64,000 nt of DNA, taken from Diabrotica undecimpunctata. Taxonomy: Eukaryota > Arthropoda > Insecta > Coleoptera > Chrysomelidae. The stretch lies in NCBI RefSeq assembly GCF_040954645.1, contig NC_092808.1, positions 83,274,889 to 83,338,888 of the forward strand, read 5' to 3'. Position numbers and translations under genes: made by a program. Shown here one piece after another: positions 19,834 through 31,022 of the stretch. Positions within the stretch are counted from its first letter, which is position 1. The number at the start of each line of letters is the position of its first letter. The notes under the pieces were generated by a model. That model did no database searches. It was given only the letters and a program-made list of their open reading frames with translations, and had not been told where the DNA came from.

Positions 19834-20588
19834 TTGAGCAGTAGTACAATAATTTTGGTTTACTGTTCTCTACATCTGACTACTGAAATTTTATTGCCTT
19901 TCGATGAGGCCACAAAGGGGATCTCGTTTTCCCAGTACATTACTGCTAGCCATGTTATCACCCTTGTGTCTATTATCGAAAGATCTTTAAAAAACCTCAA
20001 GCCAAACCTTAGTACAGCCCAAAATTTATGCCAAAAGCTTATAACTAGCCTTCAAGAGAGAGGCACTAAGCTTTTACGAAATCCACTGCTTTGCCATGCT
20101 ACAATCACGGACCCGAGGTTCAAAAAAAAATTGGATGTGACTGTCTCCGTCTATGGCGGAGACAGTCACATCCAATTTAGGCTCGGAAGTTAGGGCGTAT
20201 CTTACCGAAATCGGAAAACTTTCTCCTTCCTGCTCCTTCCAGAAGGAAGAAGCTAAAGTGAGTTTAAATCAAACCCTCTTTGGTCTTCACACGATCTGGA
20301 GTTGGTGAAAAGTGGTTCCAGTTCTGATTGACTCTATATCTGCAGCAGCCTTTGCTGCCGAGATTAAGTGATCCGTTTTCATTCTAGGAGCAAAACAGAA
20401 CCTGTATGGTAGGCTTGGCTTTTATAGCTAAAAAATACATGTCGTTGGTTGGAAGTTCGGTGGCATCAGAGAGACTGGTGTCATCATTGAATGATATTGT
20501 GTCAGATGAGAGAAGCCGCTTAACCGACCAACATATATATGAACGAGTTTTTCTCAATAGGCTTCATGAAAAATACTGGCCAACATAA
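19834..20588 (+). pseudogene. hAT transposase remnant with dimerisation domain
   Basis: First part (19834-20193): LLPFDEATKGISFSQYITAS, then ATITDPRFKKK, the middle of hAT transposases. Last part (20406-20588): AKKYMSLVGSSVASERL, then SDERSRLTDQHIYERVFLN, the C-terminal hAT dimerisation domain with its conserved S-x-x-SER and L-x-x-x-x-x-x-x-V-x-L pattern. Frameshifts lie between them and the N-terminal BED finger is not visible. A perfect palindrome at 20128-20178 corrupts the frame. Confidence 0.85.
20128..20178. repeat. Perfect 22-bp inverted repeat in hAT transposase
   Basis: aaattggatgtgactgtctccg (20128-20149) is followed by a 7-base spacer and its exact reverse complement (20157-20178). 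It lies right after the conserved DPRFK block of the transposase and is not part of the normal gene. Confidence 0.9.
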
Positions 20589-21070
20589 TGCTAAATCCAT
20601 TTCATATAATATAACCTATTTGTAACCTTCTAACCTATACTTTTTTACTTAAAATATTACTTCATTCTACTTATATTATACTTTTATTGTATATTATTGT
20701 AATATGTATATATTAATCTTACACTATATTATATTTAATATTAATCAATAAATATATAATAATAATAAAATAGTAAATAAATATAACAATTAGTAGAATA
20801 AAATGGTTTTATTAAAAATTGTGTTTTATTTAACTAGATAGTACTAATTTTGATTATATTGATATCAAGTCGAATGTAGTATCGCAAACTAAAGTGCATT
20901 ATAAATGTAACTTTGTAACCTATTTTATTAAAAAAAAAACCGAAAACCGGTTTTTGGAAAAACTGGTTTTTTTGGCCGGTTATAACCGCCAGGTTAAACC
21001 GTAAGCAAAAAAAAAACCGGTATAACCGAAAACCGGTGTTTTGTCAAAAACCGCCATCCCTATGCATGAC

Positions 21071-21187
21071 CATAAACGTCAATTATACAAGTTGGAGTTT
21101 AGACATTTTTAAACTCACCTTGAGAAACCTATTAAATTCTAAGGGTTAGATTATACATTCGCTGTGCAATTCGAGGATGTATAACTT
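21071..21187 (+). pseudogene. pol: BEL/Pao integrase fragment between hAT and LINE
   Basis: Short decayed continuation of BEL integrase after the hAT target duplication. It ends at the LINE target duplication ATGTATAACTT (21177-21187), after which BEL resumes at 24619. Confidence 0.6.
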
Positions 21188-21394
21188 CTTCTTCTTCTTT
21201 ACGTGTTATCTTCGCGACGGAGGTTGGTAATCATAATGGCTATTCTAATCTTAGATGCTGCCGCTCTAAATAGTTCGATTGATGTGCATCGGTAACATTC
21301 GCCCAAGCTACGCAACCATGAGATTCTTCTCCTTCCTACACTTCTCTTGCCCTGGATTTTTCCTTGTACAATTAATTGAAGTATGTTGTATCTT

Positions 21395-21995
21395 TATTGT
21401 ATTCTAGATTATGAAAAGGCTTTTGACAAAGTCAAACACGATCAGCTAATAGAATGCTTGCAAAAAAAGACCCTGGATCCCAACGATATAAATACAATAC
21501 GTAAACTCTACTGGAACCAAAACGCCTCTGTCAGAACTGTAATGGGTGATGCTGAGACCATAAACATCCAAAGAGGAGTTAGACAAGGTTGTATACTATC
21601 ACCATTATTATTCAACTTGTACTCAGAGGACATCTTTGCACATGCTCTAGATGAAGCACAAAAAGGGATAAAAGTCAATGGAAAAATCGTGAATAATATC
21701 AGGTATGCCGATGATACAGTACTGATTGCTGGCAGTGAAGAAGAACTACAAATTCTGTTAACCAAAGTAGTGCGAGAAGGAGAACTATATGGCCTTAAGG
21801 TGAATGTAAAAAAACCAAAACAATGGTAATTTAAAAAAAAACACACACCAGTTATAAACATACTAGTCAACAATAATCTAGTTGAACAAGTGAAAAAGTT
21901 TAAGTATTCAGGCTGTTGGATACATGAAACCTTAGACCAAGAACAAGAGGTTAAATGTAGAATAGAACAGGCAAGAAACTCGACTTATCATGACT
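21395..21995 (+). mobile_element. Internal LINE RT fragment in opposite orientation
   Basis: The open frame at 21383-21829 encodes RT motifs: DYEKAFDKVKHDQLIECL, RGVRQGCILSPLLFNLYSE and NNIRYADDTVLIAGS (YADD catalytic). It continues out of frame to a KFKYSGCWIHETLDQE block. It has neither a 5' nor a 3' terminus, so it came by rearrangement and not by simple retrotransposition. The host LINE runs the other way on both sides. Confidence 0.85.
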
Positions 21996-22099
21996 TCGTT
22001 GTTTGTTACATGCTCGGTCCATGATATTTTCAGGATTCTTCTACACATCCACAGTTCAAAAAATATTTCCAACTTTTTAGTAGTTGACGCGTTAAGTTT

Positions 22100-24190
22100 T
22101 CATGCTTATATCCCATAATGCAGAGTAGAGAAAATATAACACCTTGCCAGCCTAACTCCCAAGTCTAATTTCAGTTCTCTTGCACAAAGTACCTTTCTCA
22201 TTTTATTGAAGTTTGTTCGTGCTTTCTCTATTCGAACTTTAATTTCTTTGGAGTAATCGTTTGTGTGATTAATTATTGTGCCAAGATAATTATAGTTTTC
22301 AATTTGTTCTAAAGTTTTACCGTTAATTGTCAGGCTTTCATCATTATTTTGGGTTTTTGATATCCTCATAAATATAGTTTTCTTCATGTTTATTGATAAT
22401 TTAATCCATATTCTTCTCCACACTCAACTATCTTGTTCATTAGCGTTTGGAGGTCTCGGAGGTTGTCTGCCATTATGATAGTATCGTCCGCATATCTAAT
22501 GTTGTTAATTGGTGTTCCATTGACCTTTATTCCTACTGTTTCTCCCTCAAGACCTATTTTTATAATTCTTTCAGAGTATGCATTGAATAGTAGTAATGAC
22601 AAGACACACCCCTGTCGCACTCTTCTTTTAATTTCGAACTACTTTGATGTGTGTTCATTAATGCGTATATGTACCTGCTGTTGGGCAAATTGGGTTTCTT
22701 CAATATTTTAAGTGTATGGGACATCAGGCTTATGGTGCGGTGGTCGGTGCATTCTCTAGCATTTTTCTTTTTGGAAGACAAATAAATGTTGAGGTCAACC
22801 ATTTATTGGGTATGTCACCCAACTGGACAAATTTCATTAAAGAGCTTTAAAAGGACATACATGTACTTATTTTCTACTATTTTAAGGGTATCAATAGGCA
22901 GTTGATCTGGTCCCGGGTTTTTTCCGTGTCTGGTGTTCTTTAGTGCATACATTATTTCTTTCTTTTTAATTTCTATACTTGTTTCTCGTTTCTCTGTTCT
23001 TGAAAGATATGTCTTGTAGGTTTTCTCTTTTATCGTCGAAGAGCTCTTACATATATTCTTTTCATCGTTATAACTTTTCGTTATTATAGTATTTCCATTT
23101 TTATCTACAAGAGTTGTGTTGTGTTCTTTTAATATCTCTTTGCATAGAACGAGGAGGCAGTTTTTCATGTTTCCATTGTTGGTTTATCTCGTAGGTGTTA
23201 GTATCCAATTTATCAAAATTTTCGTATATTTTCTGTTGGAGTTTGTTTTTTATATCAGCTTCTTTCAGTTTTCTAACATCTAATTTTGGAGTTGTTTGGG
23301 GTTTTCTAATACGTTTAAGCTTAAGCGTGACATTAGCGATTAGTGGGTTATGGTCCGATGTGACATCTGCTCCTGGATATGTTTTAATTGATTTGATACG
23401 ATATCAGTCTTTAATTATTATATAATCGATTTGGTTTTTACCACTTTTTCCGGTTTATCTGCTGGTGAGAGCCATGTATATAATCGTCTCATAGGTAATT
23501 TAAAGAACGTGTTTGTGATTATTAGACTTTGTTATTGGCAGAATTGTATTAGACTATCTCCTCTATCGTTACGTTCTCCTAGTCCTTGATCTCCCATTAC
23601 TGTTCCAGCTCTTCCTTTGCTGACTTTTGTATTGAAATTGCCCATAACTACCACAATTTCCCTATTCTTTGTCATTTTCAGTGCAATTTCAATTTGTTGG
23701 TAGAATGTTTCTACTTTATCTTCTGTTGCATCCGTAGTTGGTGTATATACTTGGATCAAATTTAGTTTTGTGTATGATGTCCTTATTTGGAGTAGCATCA
23801 CTCTTTCTGAGATTGGGACAAAACCCTCTATTGACTTGTTGACCTCTAAATCGACTCAAATTGCTACTACACTGGTTGGTCTATGCTGGTTGTCAATGTT
23901 TCCCGAGTAATATAAGGTACCGGTTTCAATCGAAAGGTATCCTGAATTAAGCCACCATGTTTCCCATACACCTAATATATTTATATTTATTTTTCTGATT
24001 TCTTAAAGGATGTTATGCATTTTACCAGATTTATACATGCTTTTGATGTTCCATGTACCTAGCTTTACTTTGGATAATTTTACGTTGTCTTGTTTCGATG
24101 TTTGAAAAGGGTTTCGCCGGTTAACGACTTGGATATTCTTGTCTGTCTGTTCCTCCCCTGTCGGATCTTGGGCTCTGATTTCCATGCTCA
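22100..24190 (-). pseudogene. LINE ORF remnants (endonuclease, RT, C-terminal part)
   Basis: Minus-strand pieces in order: 24185-24003, KVKLGTWNIKSMYKSGKM (endonuclease start); 23801-23532, NLIQVYTPTTDATEDKVE and VVMGNFNTKV; 23168-22815, HGKNPGPDQLPIDTLK (RT start); 22620-22390, RQGCVLSLLLFNAYSE and NNIRYADDTIIMA; 22423-22106, NYNYLGTIINHTNDYSKE and following. The endonuclease nicks target DNA and the RT copies the RNA at the nick. The central RT fingers are degraded, and no frame spans more than one domain. Confidence 0.88.
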
Positions 24191-24629
24191 GTTACTTTTT
24201 TTCTTCTAGTACTCATTGCCATGATTTTGTACTGGAGATATTCAATTGGATCTTTAATGCAGTGGATTCTGCATCCTTATGCCGTTGACCATTTACTTAG
24301 TTCATTTGCCGTTAGTGCCAATTTCTTAGCGCCAGGACAAAAGTGCCCTTCCACTTACCAACTCATTAGCCCAAAGCCCTTGGTTAATAAGTGTGGGATT
24401 GCTTATACCGGCAATCTCTCGGTGAAATTTTTGCCATATATGGCTACCCTCACTTAGTTTAGCCTACAGACCAGTTGCCCTGGGTGTGGCACGTGGAGCC
24501 ATAAGAGATAGTTAGTTGTCTTATGAGGACCAGTTATCAAGAACCATCACCCGTCTATGACGCTCGATGTGGGCGTTCCGATAAAAGGTGCTACCTCTAT
24601 AACACAACTTTACATCCCATGTATAACTT

Positions 24630-25547
24630 GCCCTAAGGTAAATCCAATCATAGTTGTTCAAAATATGGCAAGCCTTCCTATGAATCTTGTTTTCAAAACA
24701 GGCCATTTTTAATAAGTTGATTTTGCTGGACCTTTTTATATCAAAGACAGAAAGTTACGAACTCGAAAACCAATCAAATTTTACTTATGTGTTTTTATTT
24801 GTTTTACTACTAAAGCCTCTTATTTAGAAAAAGTTAGTGATTAAAGTAAAGTACCAATTCTCTCTTAAATATTTTAAATAGGTTTATTTCACGATGTGGT
24901 ATTTGTAAAATTTTATACTTCGATAATTGTTCCAATCTCATTGAGGCAAATAATGTACTTCAAATAGTTTATCAAACAATTTAAAATTATCTACATAAAG
25001 AGAATACAAGAAATTTTCTCCTCAAAAATCGTATAGATTGAAAGTTCATTCCACCTAAATCGCCTCACCATGGTGGTTTATGGGAGTTCACCATTCAATG
25101 TTTGAACAATTATCTACAATATTTTAAAAAATCGAAGCTCACTTCTCTTGTCCCTCTTTCTTATCTCAGGACATTTTCTTATTGGAGATTATCTCAACTC
25201 CATACTCGAGCTCTCTATCACTAATGTATCTAATAACAGATTTAATATCAGTTGCTACAGAAATCAAGTTAAAATTTCTGGAATATATGGTCAAAACAAT
25301 ATGTACCTCTTAACGCTTCAGCAAAAATAAAAATGGCGCAAAACTGCGAACTGTATCAAGGTGGATTCGTTGGTTGTATTAGTTGACGGGAATAATCAAC
25401 ATCTGCAATGCAGAATTAGACGGATTACTAAGTTACATCCGGATTCTGTTGGTTTAATATGACTTTGTACTGTTGGAACTTTTTTTCGAATAGTTAAGAG
25501 AGCTGTCCAAAGACTTTGGTTGCTACCAATCAATGATATTGAAATGT
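24630..25547 (+). pseudogene. pol: BEL/Pao integrase core and C-terminus
   Basis: Plus-strand blocks: VDFAGPFYIKDRKL (24725 region), YLCVFICFTTKASYLEKVSD, FIPPKSPHHGGLWE (about 25050), SGHFLIGDYLNS (25165), CRIRRITKLHPDSVGLI, and a C-terminal RAVQRLWLLPINDIEM. These are the D-D-E integrase core and the conserved tail of BEL/Pao pol. The tail ends at 25549, followed by a purine-rich stretch (aaagatagcggtaa) just before the 3' LTR. Confidence 0.88.
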
Positions 25548-25570
25548 AGTGATTTCAAAGATAGCGGTAA

Positions 25571-25761
25571 TGTCAAGCATTGGGAACGACCTTAATAAAA
25601 AATAAGAACAATTTAACTAAATAAGTAAGCGAATGTAACTAATGTCAATTTTGACTAATTAATAATTTTTATGTTGTATATTGTATTTGGTTTGTTAATC
25701 ATTTTTGAATAAAATAAACCGATTTGTATCTTGTTGTTTATACATTATACACCTCATTTCA
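25571..25761 (+). repeat. 3' LTR of BEL element
   Basis: tgtcaagcattgggaacg ... cacctcatttca matches the outer parts of 14503-15592. TG...CA ends are present. No convincing target duplication with the left side is visible. Confidence 0.85.
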
Positions 25762-26980
25762 TCAGATACCAATACAATTTATCGACAGTATAATTTAATA
25801 TCTTGTAAAAAAAAACTAGTATTATTTGTGATGTTCAGTTTATTTCACATAGTTATAAAGTTTTAAAAATCATTATTTATTTGTTTTTAAAATCTGAGTT
25901 GCATTCATATATAACATGACATGAAATGCTTTTATTTTACCAACTATAAATTATAATTCGATAATTTAAGTTTGAGTAGTTAATGTTTATTATGGTAATT
26001 TTATTTTATTGTGCTGTAAAGTTTTTTAATATATTTATTAATGAATACATTATGTTGCTGCTCGATTTTAAGTGTCTTTTAAAGGTCATTACCTTAGATT
26101 ACATTACATCCAAAGGTGTTTTAAGAATACGAAAAAAATTGTTTTGGGTGAAAAAAATACTAATTGGTCGGAGTAACTAGTTTTATAGTAATTTTTATTA
26201 ATTTTTTAACAGTAGAAGTACAATATTTACACCAAACAAATGCTGATTTTACAAAAAAAGTTCATCACGTTTAATTTTAAATTTTTCGCTAGTAACCACT
26301 AATCTACAAACGACTATAAAATTTTAAAAATAGAATTTAAATCTTTGTTTTATTATTTTACTTGATACAGTTTTATTTTGTTACTAACCTGCATGTGAAT
26401 TATTTTTTACGTTTGAGTCAAAATTACCATAGTTGGGTATCAGAATTGTAGAAACATTGTAAATTCCAGGAGACGGTGATAACAATTCTCTGGAGTTTTT
26501 CTTGGTCTTCCAGTGGCGTACAAAACCCTTTTTATGTAAAAGTTCGTTTTAGCCCTACTTGTATTCAAGAATTTTTACAATTTATATTTACCCCTATTCT
26601 CTCCCTAGCGCTAAGATATTTCTAAACAAATTTGTGCGATCGGCCATAATGCAACTCGATAATTTAGACATGGGATTATATAGATAACAAGAAGGTAAAA
26701 TCTGCATACAGTATGCTCAAATTAAATAATATAATAAAATCTTTCAAAACTAAATTAACATGAAGATGTGTAAGAGGTAAATTTATTTTGTGAAATTTGT
26801 GATAAACCCTTTAATGCCCATATACCAGATTAATATGATCTAGCATTTTTCAGTTTTTTAATTAGCAATTCCTATAATTCGATCTAGTTAAACGAATATA
26901 AAACCATTTTTATTGTTGAGTTATCGTTAACAACATTATAAAGTTCACATGTAGGATCTTACAAAGTAAAATTTTTAAAA
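25762..26980. other. AT-rich stretch without recognisable features
   Basis: I see no gene, long repeat or element end. A 65-codon frame at 25983-26180 has low-complexity composition and is unlikely to be real. Confidence 0.4.
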
Positions 26981-26984
26981 ATAT

Positions 26985-28325
26985 GATTAATACATGAAAT
27001 TGAATTATATAAATAATGCTAAAATTAGAAAAGCTTGTGGTCCAGATGATACACCAACTGAGTTGCTGAAACTAATAGAGGATGATAACATAAAAGTAGT
27101 AGTAAGACTTTTTAATTCAATATATAACACCGAAGTGATTCCCACAGATTGGCTCAAATCCATCTTTGTCGTAATACCTAAAAAACACAATGCGAGAAAA
27201 TGCTCAGAATATCGATTAATTAGCTTAATAAGCCACACTCTTAAAATTTTCCTTAGAATACTTCACAACAGAATTAGACGCAAATGCGAAGAAGATCTCG
27301 AAGATACCCGATTTGGTTTTAGAAATGCTATGGGAACCAGGGAGGTACTTTTTGCGCTTAACATCCTATTACAAAAATGCCGTGACCAAAGAAAAGATGT
27401 ATTTGCATGTTTCGTGGACTTCGAAAAGGCATTCGATAAAGTACAGCATGTAAAATTAATGCAAATACTAAAAAATATCGGAATAGATGACAAGGATATT
27501 CGTGTCATTAAAAATTTGTACTGAATCAAACTGCTATCGTACAAATTGGAGATAACTACATCGATGAAATCTCCATACAACGAGGGGTCAGACAAGGTTG
27601 CATTTTGTCGCCAATATAGTTCAACTCGGACGAGTGATTTAAAAAGGCACTTGAGAGACAACAATATGGAATAAAAATCAACGGGGAACTACTTAATGTG
27701 AGTAGATATGCAGACGATACAGTATCTCTGTCAAATAATATTGAAGGTCTCCAAATTCTGCTTAATCGTATTCACGAGGTAGGAGAGGAAATGGGCATTA
27801 AAATAAACTCAAATAAAACCAAATTTTTAGTGTTTAGTCGTGACCCACAACCCGATGCAAAGCTTCAATTAAACGGAGTACAAGTTGACATATTTGGGAA
27901 CTGTGATAACGGACCAACTAGATCCAAACATAAAATATAACGTAGAATAACAATGACTAAAACTACTTTTATGAAAATGAAGTCATTTCTTTGCAATAAT
28001 CATCTCAGTTTAGAACTAAGACAAAGAATGGTTAAGTGCTATGTTTGGTCTGTACTTTTGTATAGTGCAGAAGTGTGGACGCTGAAAGTATCGATTATGA
28101 ACAAAATTGAAGCATTGCAAAATGTGGGTTCATAGACGAATGCTAAAGATACCTTGGACAGCAAGGAAAACTAATGAAGAAGTACTAAGGAACGTCAGAA
28201 CATATAGAGAACTGCTAAAGACTGTTAAACATCGAAAAAAAAATGTCTTATCTGGGACATATAGTAAGGAGAAGTCGATATAAATCATTACAACTGATCA
28301 TTAAAAGCCATTAAATACGATTTAC
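26985..28325 (+). mobile_element. RTE-type LINE fragment (RT to C-terminus)
   Basis: Plus-strand RT in consecutive frames: 26994-27524, with KACGPDDTPTELLKLIED, KSIFVVIPKKHNARKCSEYR, FGFRNAMGTREVLFALN and FVDFEKAFDKVQH; a frameshifted RGVRQGCILSP-like block near 27580; 27698-27940, SRYADDTVSLSNN; 27953-28135, LELRQRMVKCYVWSVLLY. It ends near SYLGHIVRRSRYKSLQLIIK at about 28310. It lacks the endonuclease, so it is 5'-truncated, and the true 3' tail is missing too. Confidence 0.88.
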
Positions 28326-28607
28326 TTTAAAATGCTTATCTGTAAAATATTTTTCAAGATTTATTACATTACAGACAAATTATTTTTACCTAGATTGCAA
28401 AATCACCCCAATAATTCTTCTTCTTTAAGTTTCATCTTCTATCGAATGTTGGAAATCAGCATGGCTATGCGGACTCTGTTGACTGCCGCTCTAAAAAGTT
28501 CTGCACGACTGCATTTAAACCATTCTCTTAAGTTCTTAAGCCAGGATATTCTTCGTCTTGCCACATTTCGCTTTCCTCGGATTTTGCCTTGCATAATTAG
28601 TTGTAAT

Positions 28608-29973
28608 TATACAAGGAATGGACACAAGCATACATCACATCCATACATAAGAAAGGAAACAGGAAAAAATGTAAAAACTATAGAGGAATTAGTATAATAT
28701 CGTCGGTAGGTAGACTTTACGGGAAAATTATTAAAAAAAAACTAGAAACTGAAATAATAGGAAAAATTGGAGAAGACCAAGCAGGGTTCACAGTAAGAAA
28801 ATCATGCCTAGATCATACGTACACATTAGAACAACTGATAGAGAAGAAAATGGCAAAAGGTAGACCGGTCCATCAGGCCTTTGTTGATCTAAAGAAAGCA
28901 TATGACTCAATACCTAGAGTCAAATTATGGGAAGCAATGAATGATCTCGGAATCCGACAAACACTAATAAAAGCAGTTAAAGCACTATACAAAGAAAACA
29001 AAGTAGCTATTAAATGTGGAAATAAAGCCTACAATCCATTTAAGACGACAAAAGGACTTCTACAAGGCTGTGCTACGTCCCCTACTCTGTTTAAAATATT
29101 CTTGGAAAAGACACTCAAACCATGGAGGAGAAAGTGCGAAGGAATGGGCATACCAGTAAGAGACGAATACCTATACACCTTAAGTTTTGCCGACGATCAA
29201 GTAGTCATCGCACAAGATGAAGAAGATCTCAGCTTTATGCTCAGAAAACTAGAAGAAGAATATAAAAACAACGGAATGGAAATAAACTTAGAGAAAACCG
29301 AATACCTAACAACAGAAAACAAGGATATGAGAAAACTAGAGATAGACGAGGGAAGACAAATAAATGGAACAGATAAATTCAAGTATTTAGGAACCATAAT
29401 ATCGAACCAGGGAACAACAGAAGAAGATATAAACAACAGACTGAGACAAACAAGAAGCTGTATAAGACAACTAAACTCAGTGTTGTGGGATAAGAACATT
29501 ACGATAAAGACAAAAAAGAGAATATATAACACCCTGACAAGAAGTATCCTGACATATGGGTCCGAAAACTGGACAATAAACAAGAGAAATAGAGGTAGAA
29601 TAAGAGCAGTAGAAATGGAGTTCCTGAGGAGAAGCTGTAGACTTACAAAAAGAGACAGAATTGAAAACGCAGAGATTAAGCGGAGAATGGGAGTGCAATC
29701 AGACATAATCGACTATATAGAGGAGAAGAGACTATCCTGGTACGGCCACGTCAGAAGAGCGGACAGAGGACGCTGGATAAACAAAATCACAGAATGGAGC
29801 CCGATTGGAAGAAGAAAGAGAGGAAGACCCCGAAGGTCATTCAGAGATGAAATCGACGAGGCTATGGAGAAAAGAACCCTGCGAGATGGAGACTGGAATG
29901 ACAGGGAAAATTGGAGAAAACGGTTGAGTGAAGGAAGACAGTGAAAACTGTGGAAATCCTTAGTAGTAGTAGT
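28608..29973 (+). mobile_element. Nested 5'-truncated LINE with 15-bp target duplication
   Basis: Flanked by exact copies of ATAATTAGTTGTAAT (28593-28607 and 29974-29988). It starts in the middle of the RT and ends in a (TAG)n tail, as expected for target-primed reverse transcription of an incomplete RNA. The single frame is intact to the stop codon at 29942, which makes it the youngest-looking LINE in the window. Confidence 0.95.
28610..29944 (+). CDS. LINE reverse transcriptase, C-terminal part, open frame
   Basis: The frame is open from the truncation point (about 28610) to the stop; the first ATG is at 28850. Motifs: KNYRGISIISSVGRLY, GEDQAGFTVRKSCLDH, FVDLKKAYDSIPR, GLLQGCATSPTLFKIFLE and YTLSFADDQVVIAQ (FADD catalytic), then KFKYLGTIISNQG, and a tail with RLSWYGHVRRADRGRW and a basic GRRKRGRPRRSFRDE region. 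It is a different family from the other LINEs here, which read QGCVLSPLLFNLYSE. It cannot transpose alone because endonuclease and RT fingers are missing. Confidence 0.93.
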   Translation, partial: YKEWTQAYITSIHKKGNRKKCKNYRGISIISSVGRLYGKIIKKKLETEIIGKIGEDQAGFTVRKSCLDHTYTLEQLIEKKMAKGRPVHQAFVDLKKAYDSIPRVKLWEAMNDLGIRQTLIKAVKALYKENKVAIKCGNKAYNPFKTTKGLLQGCATSPTLFKIFLEKTLKPWRRKCEGMGIPVRDEYLYTLSFADDQVVIAQDEEDLSFMLRKLEEEYKNNGMEINLEKTEYLTTENKDMRKLEIDEGRQINGTDKFKYLGTIISNQGTTEEDINNRLRQTRSCIRQLNSVLWDKNITIKTKKRIYNTLTRSILTYGSENWTINKRNRGRIRAVEMEFLRRSCRLTKRDRIENAEIKRRMGVQSDIIDYIEEKRLSWYGHVRRADRGRWINKITEWSPIGRRKRGRPRRSFRDEIDEAMEKRTLRDGDWNDRENWRKRLSEGRQ

Positions 29974-30192
29974 ATAATTAGTTGTAATATTGCGTATTTT
30001 TGCCCTCTCATCACATGTCCTAAGTACTCAAGTTTTCGTCTTTTGATAGTTAATATTATTTCGGCCTCACTTCCTATCTTTCTAGTTACTTCCAGGTTTG
30101 ACATTCTTTGAATCCATGATATTAGTAGGATTCTTCTGTAAAACCAAAATTCAAAGGCGGCCAATAATTAATAATTAATTACCCCAATAATT

Positions 30193-30590
30193 AAGCCACA
30201 ATAATTTGCGATGGATAAAAATCCGTAAAAATAGTAACACTTAAACTTATACTTGAACAGTAATGAATTATAAACGGCGAAGAGATTCATATTTTAGATA
30301 AAAAGTTACAGAGTTATAGAAAATATAGAAAAAAAAATTAAATGTCATTAATTTAATCATTGATTTTATCAACACTTAAACTTTACATATAAACATAAAG
30401 CAATAGATGCTTTAGTTATTCTCCAAACAAATGTTCACTTTTTTTTTATTGTTTGTGAAGTTCCACTATACTGTTAATCAACAACTGGTTTATTGATAAC
30501 GACTGCGTTCTTGTTGTTAGTAAAATATATTAGTGTTAATAGTTAAATCGGTAAGATAGTTTCGAAACAAATTTCGATATTTTTCATTTC
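30193..30590. other. AT-rich stretch, no gene seen
   Basis: No gene or repeat is recognised between the LINE target duplication and the decayed Tc1/mariner-type sequence. Confidence 0.4.
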
Positions 30591-31022
30591 ATGTTATAGT
30601 TAACTTGAAGAGACTTTTATAGAGTTCTGACAAATAAGGAAGGCAAAAACAGTCAAATGAAAATTCGTCAAAAATTATTTTTTCAGGTGAGACAACTATT
30701 TATACAACCTGTTTTGTGGATCCCGTGACTACAAAAAGTGTTCAGAGAATTCTAAAACAATTCAAACAAACAAAAAATGAACCATAGAAAGAAAACCTAT
30801 TCAGCTTGAAAGAAGTATTAAGTATGCTATTCCTAGAAAATTCAATGCTTTATTTTTCTGAAATGAAATTCCACCTTTAAAGAAAGTTGCAACCGAAATA
30901 GATTCCGACGATTTGATACTCAAAATGTTACGACTTCTATTATTAAGCACATTGGGGGAAATAAAGATTAAATATATGAACAGAAGTAGGAACTGTATTT
31001 TTATAGAAATAGAAGATATTAT
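30590..31022 (+). pseudogene. Tc1/mariner-type (DDE_3) transposase remnant, 5' part
   Basis: Decayed plus-strand frame with a helix-turn-helix-like block (TKSVQRILKQFKQTK near 30735-30780) and a linker ending at IKYMNRSRNCIFIEIEDI (about 30965-31020). The continuation is on the far side of gypsy-2 at 41356. The 5' portion is weakly supported on its own and rests on the join with the clearer 3' half. Confidence 0.45.

Larger units (their letters stand above)
18924..21062 (+). mobile_element. hAT DNA transposon
   Basis: TAGGGATGG at the left end is mirrored by CCATCCCTA at the right end. The 8-bp target duplication TGCATGAC is exact (18916-18923 and 21063-21070), as expected for hAT elements. 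Both subterminal regions are rich in repeated CCGGTTTT-type motifs. At 2139 bp with a partial transposase it is a dead copy. It interrupts BEL integrase. Confidence 0.93.
21188..24618 (-). mobile_element. RTE-type LINE, near full length, antisense in BEL
   Basis: Bounded by an 11-bp target duplication ATGTATAACTT (21177-21187 and 24619-24629). The 3' end (left) carries the C-terminal block and GAAGAAG-type tail shared with other copies; the 5' end (right, 24230-24618) matches the 5' leader of the LINE at 52.1-52.5 kb (gattgcttataccggcaatc). Endonuclease and RT pieces lie between. It is interrupted by a plus-strand LINE fragment at about 21395-21995 and by numerous stops. Confidence 0.88.
14503..25761 (+). 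mobile_element. BEL/Pao LTR retrotransposon, heavily nested and decayed
   Basis: Plus-strand element with related LTRs at 14503-15592 (interrupted) and 25571-25761. Remnants in order: gag (about 15960-16610), protease (about 17870-18420), RNase H/integrase linker (18640-18915), integrase core and end (24630-25547). Most of RT and RNase H is missing between about 18460 and 18600. Later insertions: a foldback repeat in the 5' LTR, pogo in gag, hAT and an RTE LINE in integrase, gypsy-1 at the 5' edge. It is the oldest resolvable layer of this region. Confidence 0.88.
28417..30180 (-). mobile_element. 5'-truncated RTE LINE interrupted by a second LINE
   Basis: A 12-bp target duplication ACCCCAATAATT flanks it (28405-28416 and 30181-30192). 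Its minus-strand coding, 30164-29989 and then 28592-28430, gives FEFWFYRRILLISWIQRMSN, KRRKLEYLGHVMRGQKYAIL and, after the interruption, the shared C-terminal block ending in an AELFRAAV-type motif. The left end is the GAAGAA-tailed 3' terminus. The original copy was about 400 bp long before a second LINE entered at 28608. Confidence 0.9.

Noticed and set aside
14145..25761. gypsy-1 and BEL as one element sharing an LTR
   Set aside because: The LTRs are unrelated, each pair has its own orientation, and the CTAT duplication shows gypsy-1 entered separately.
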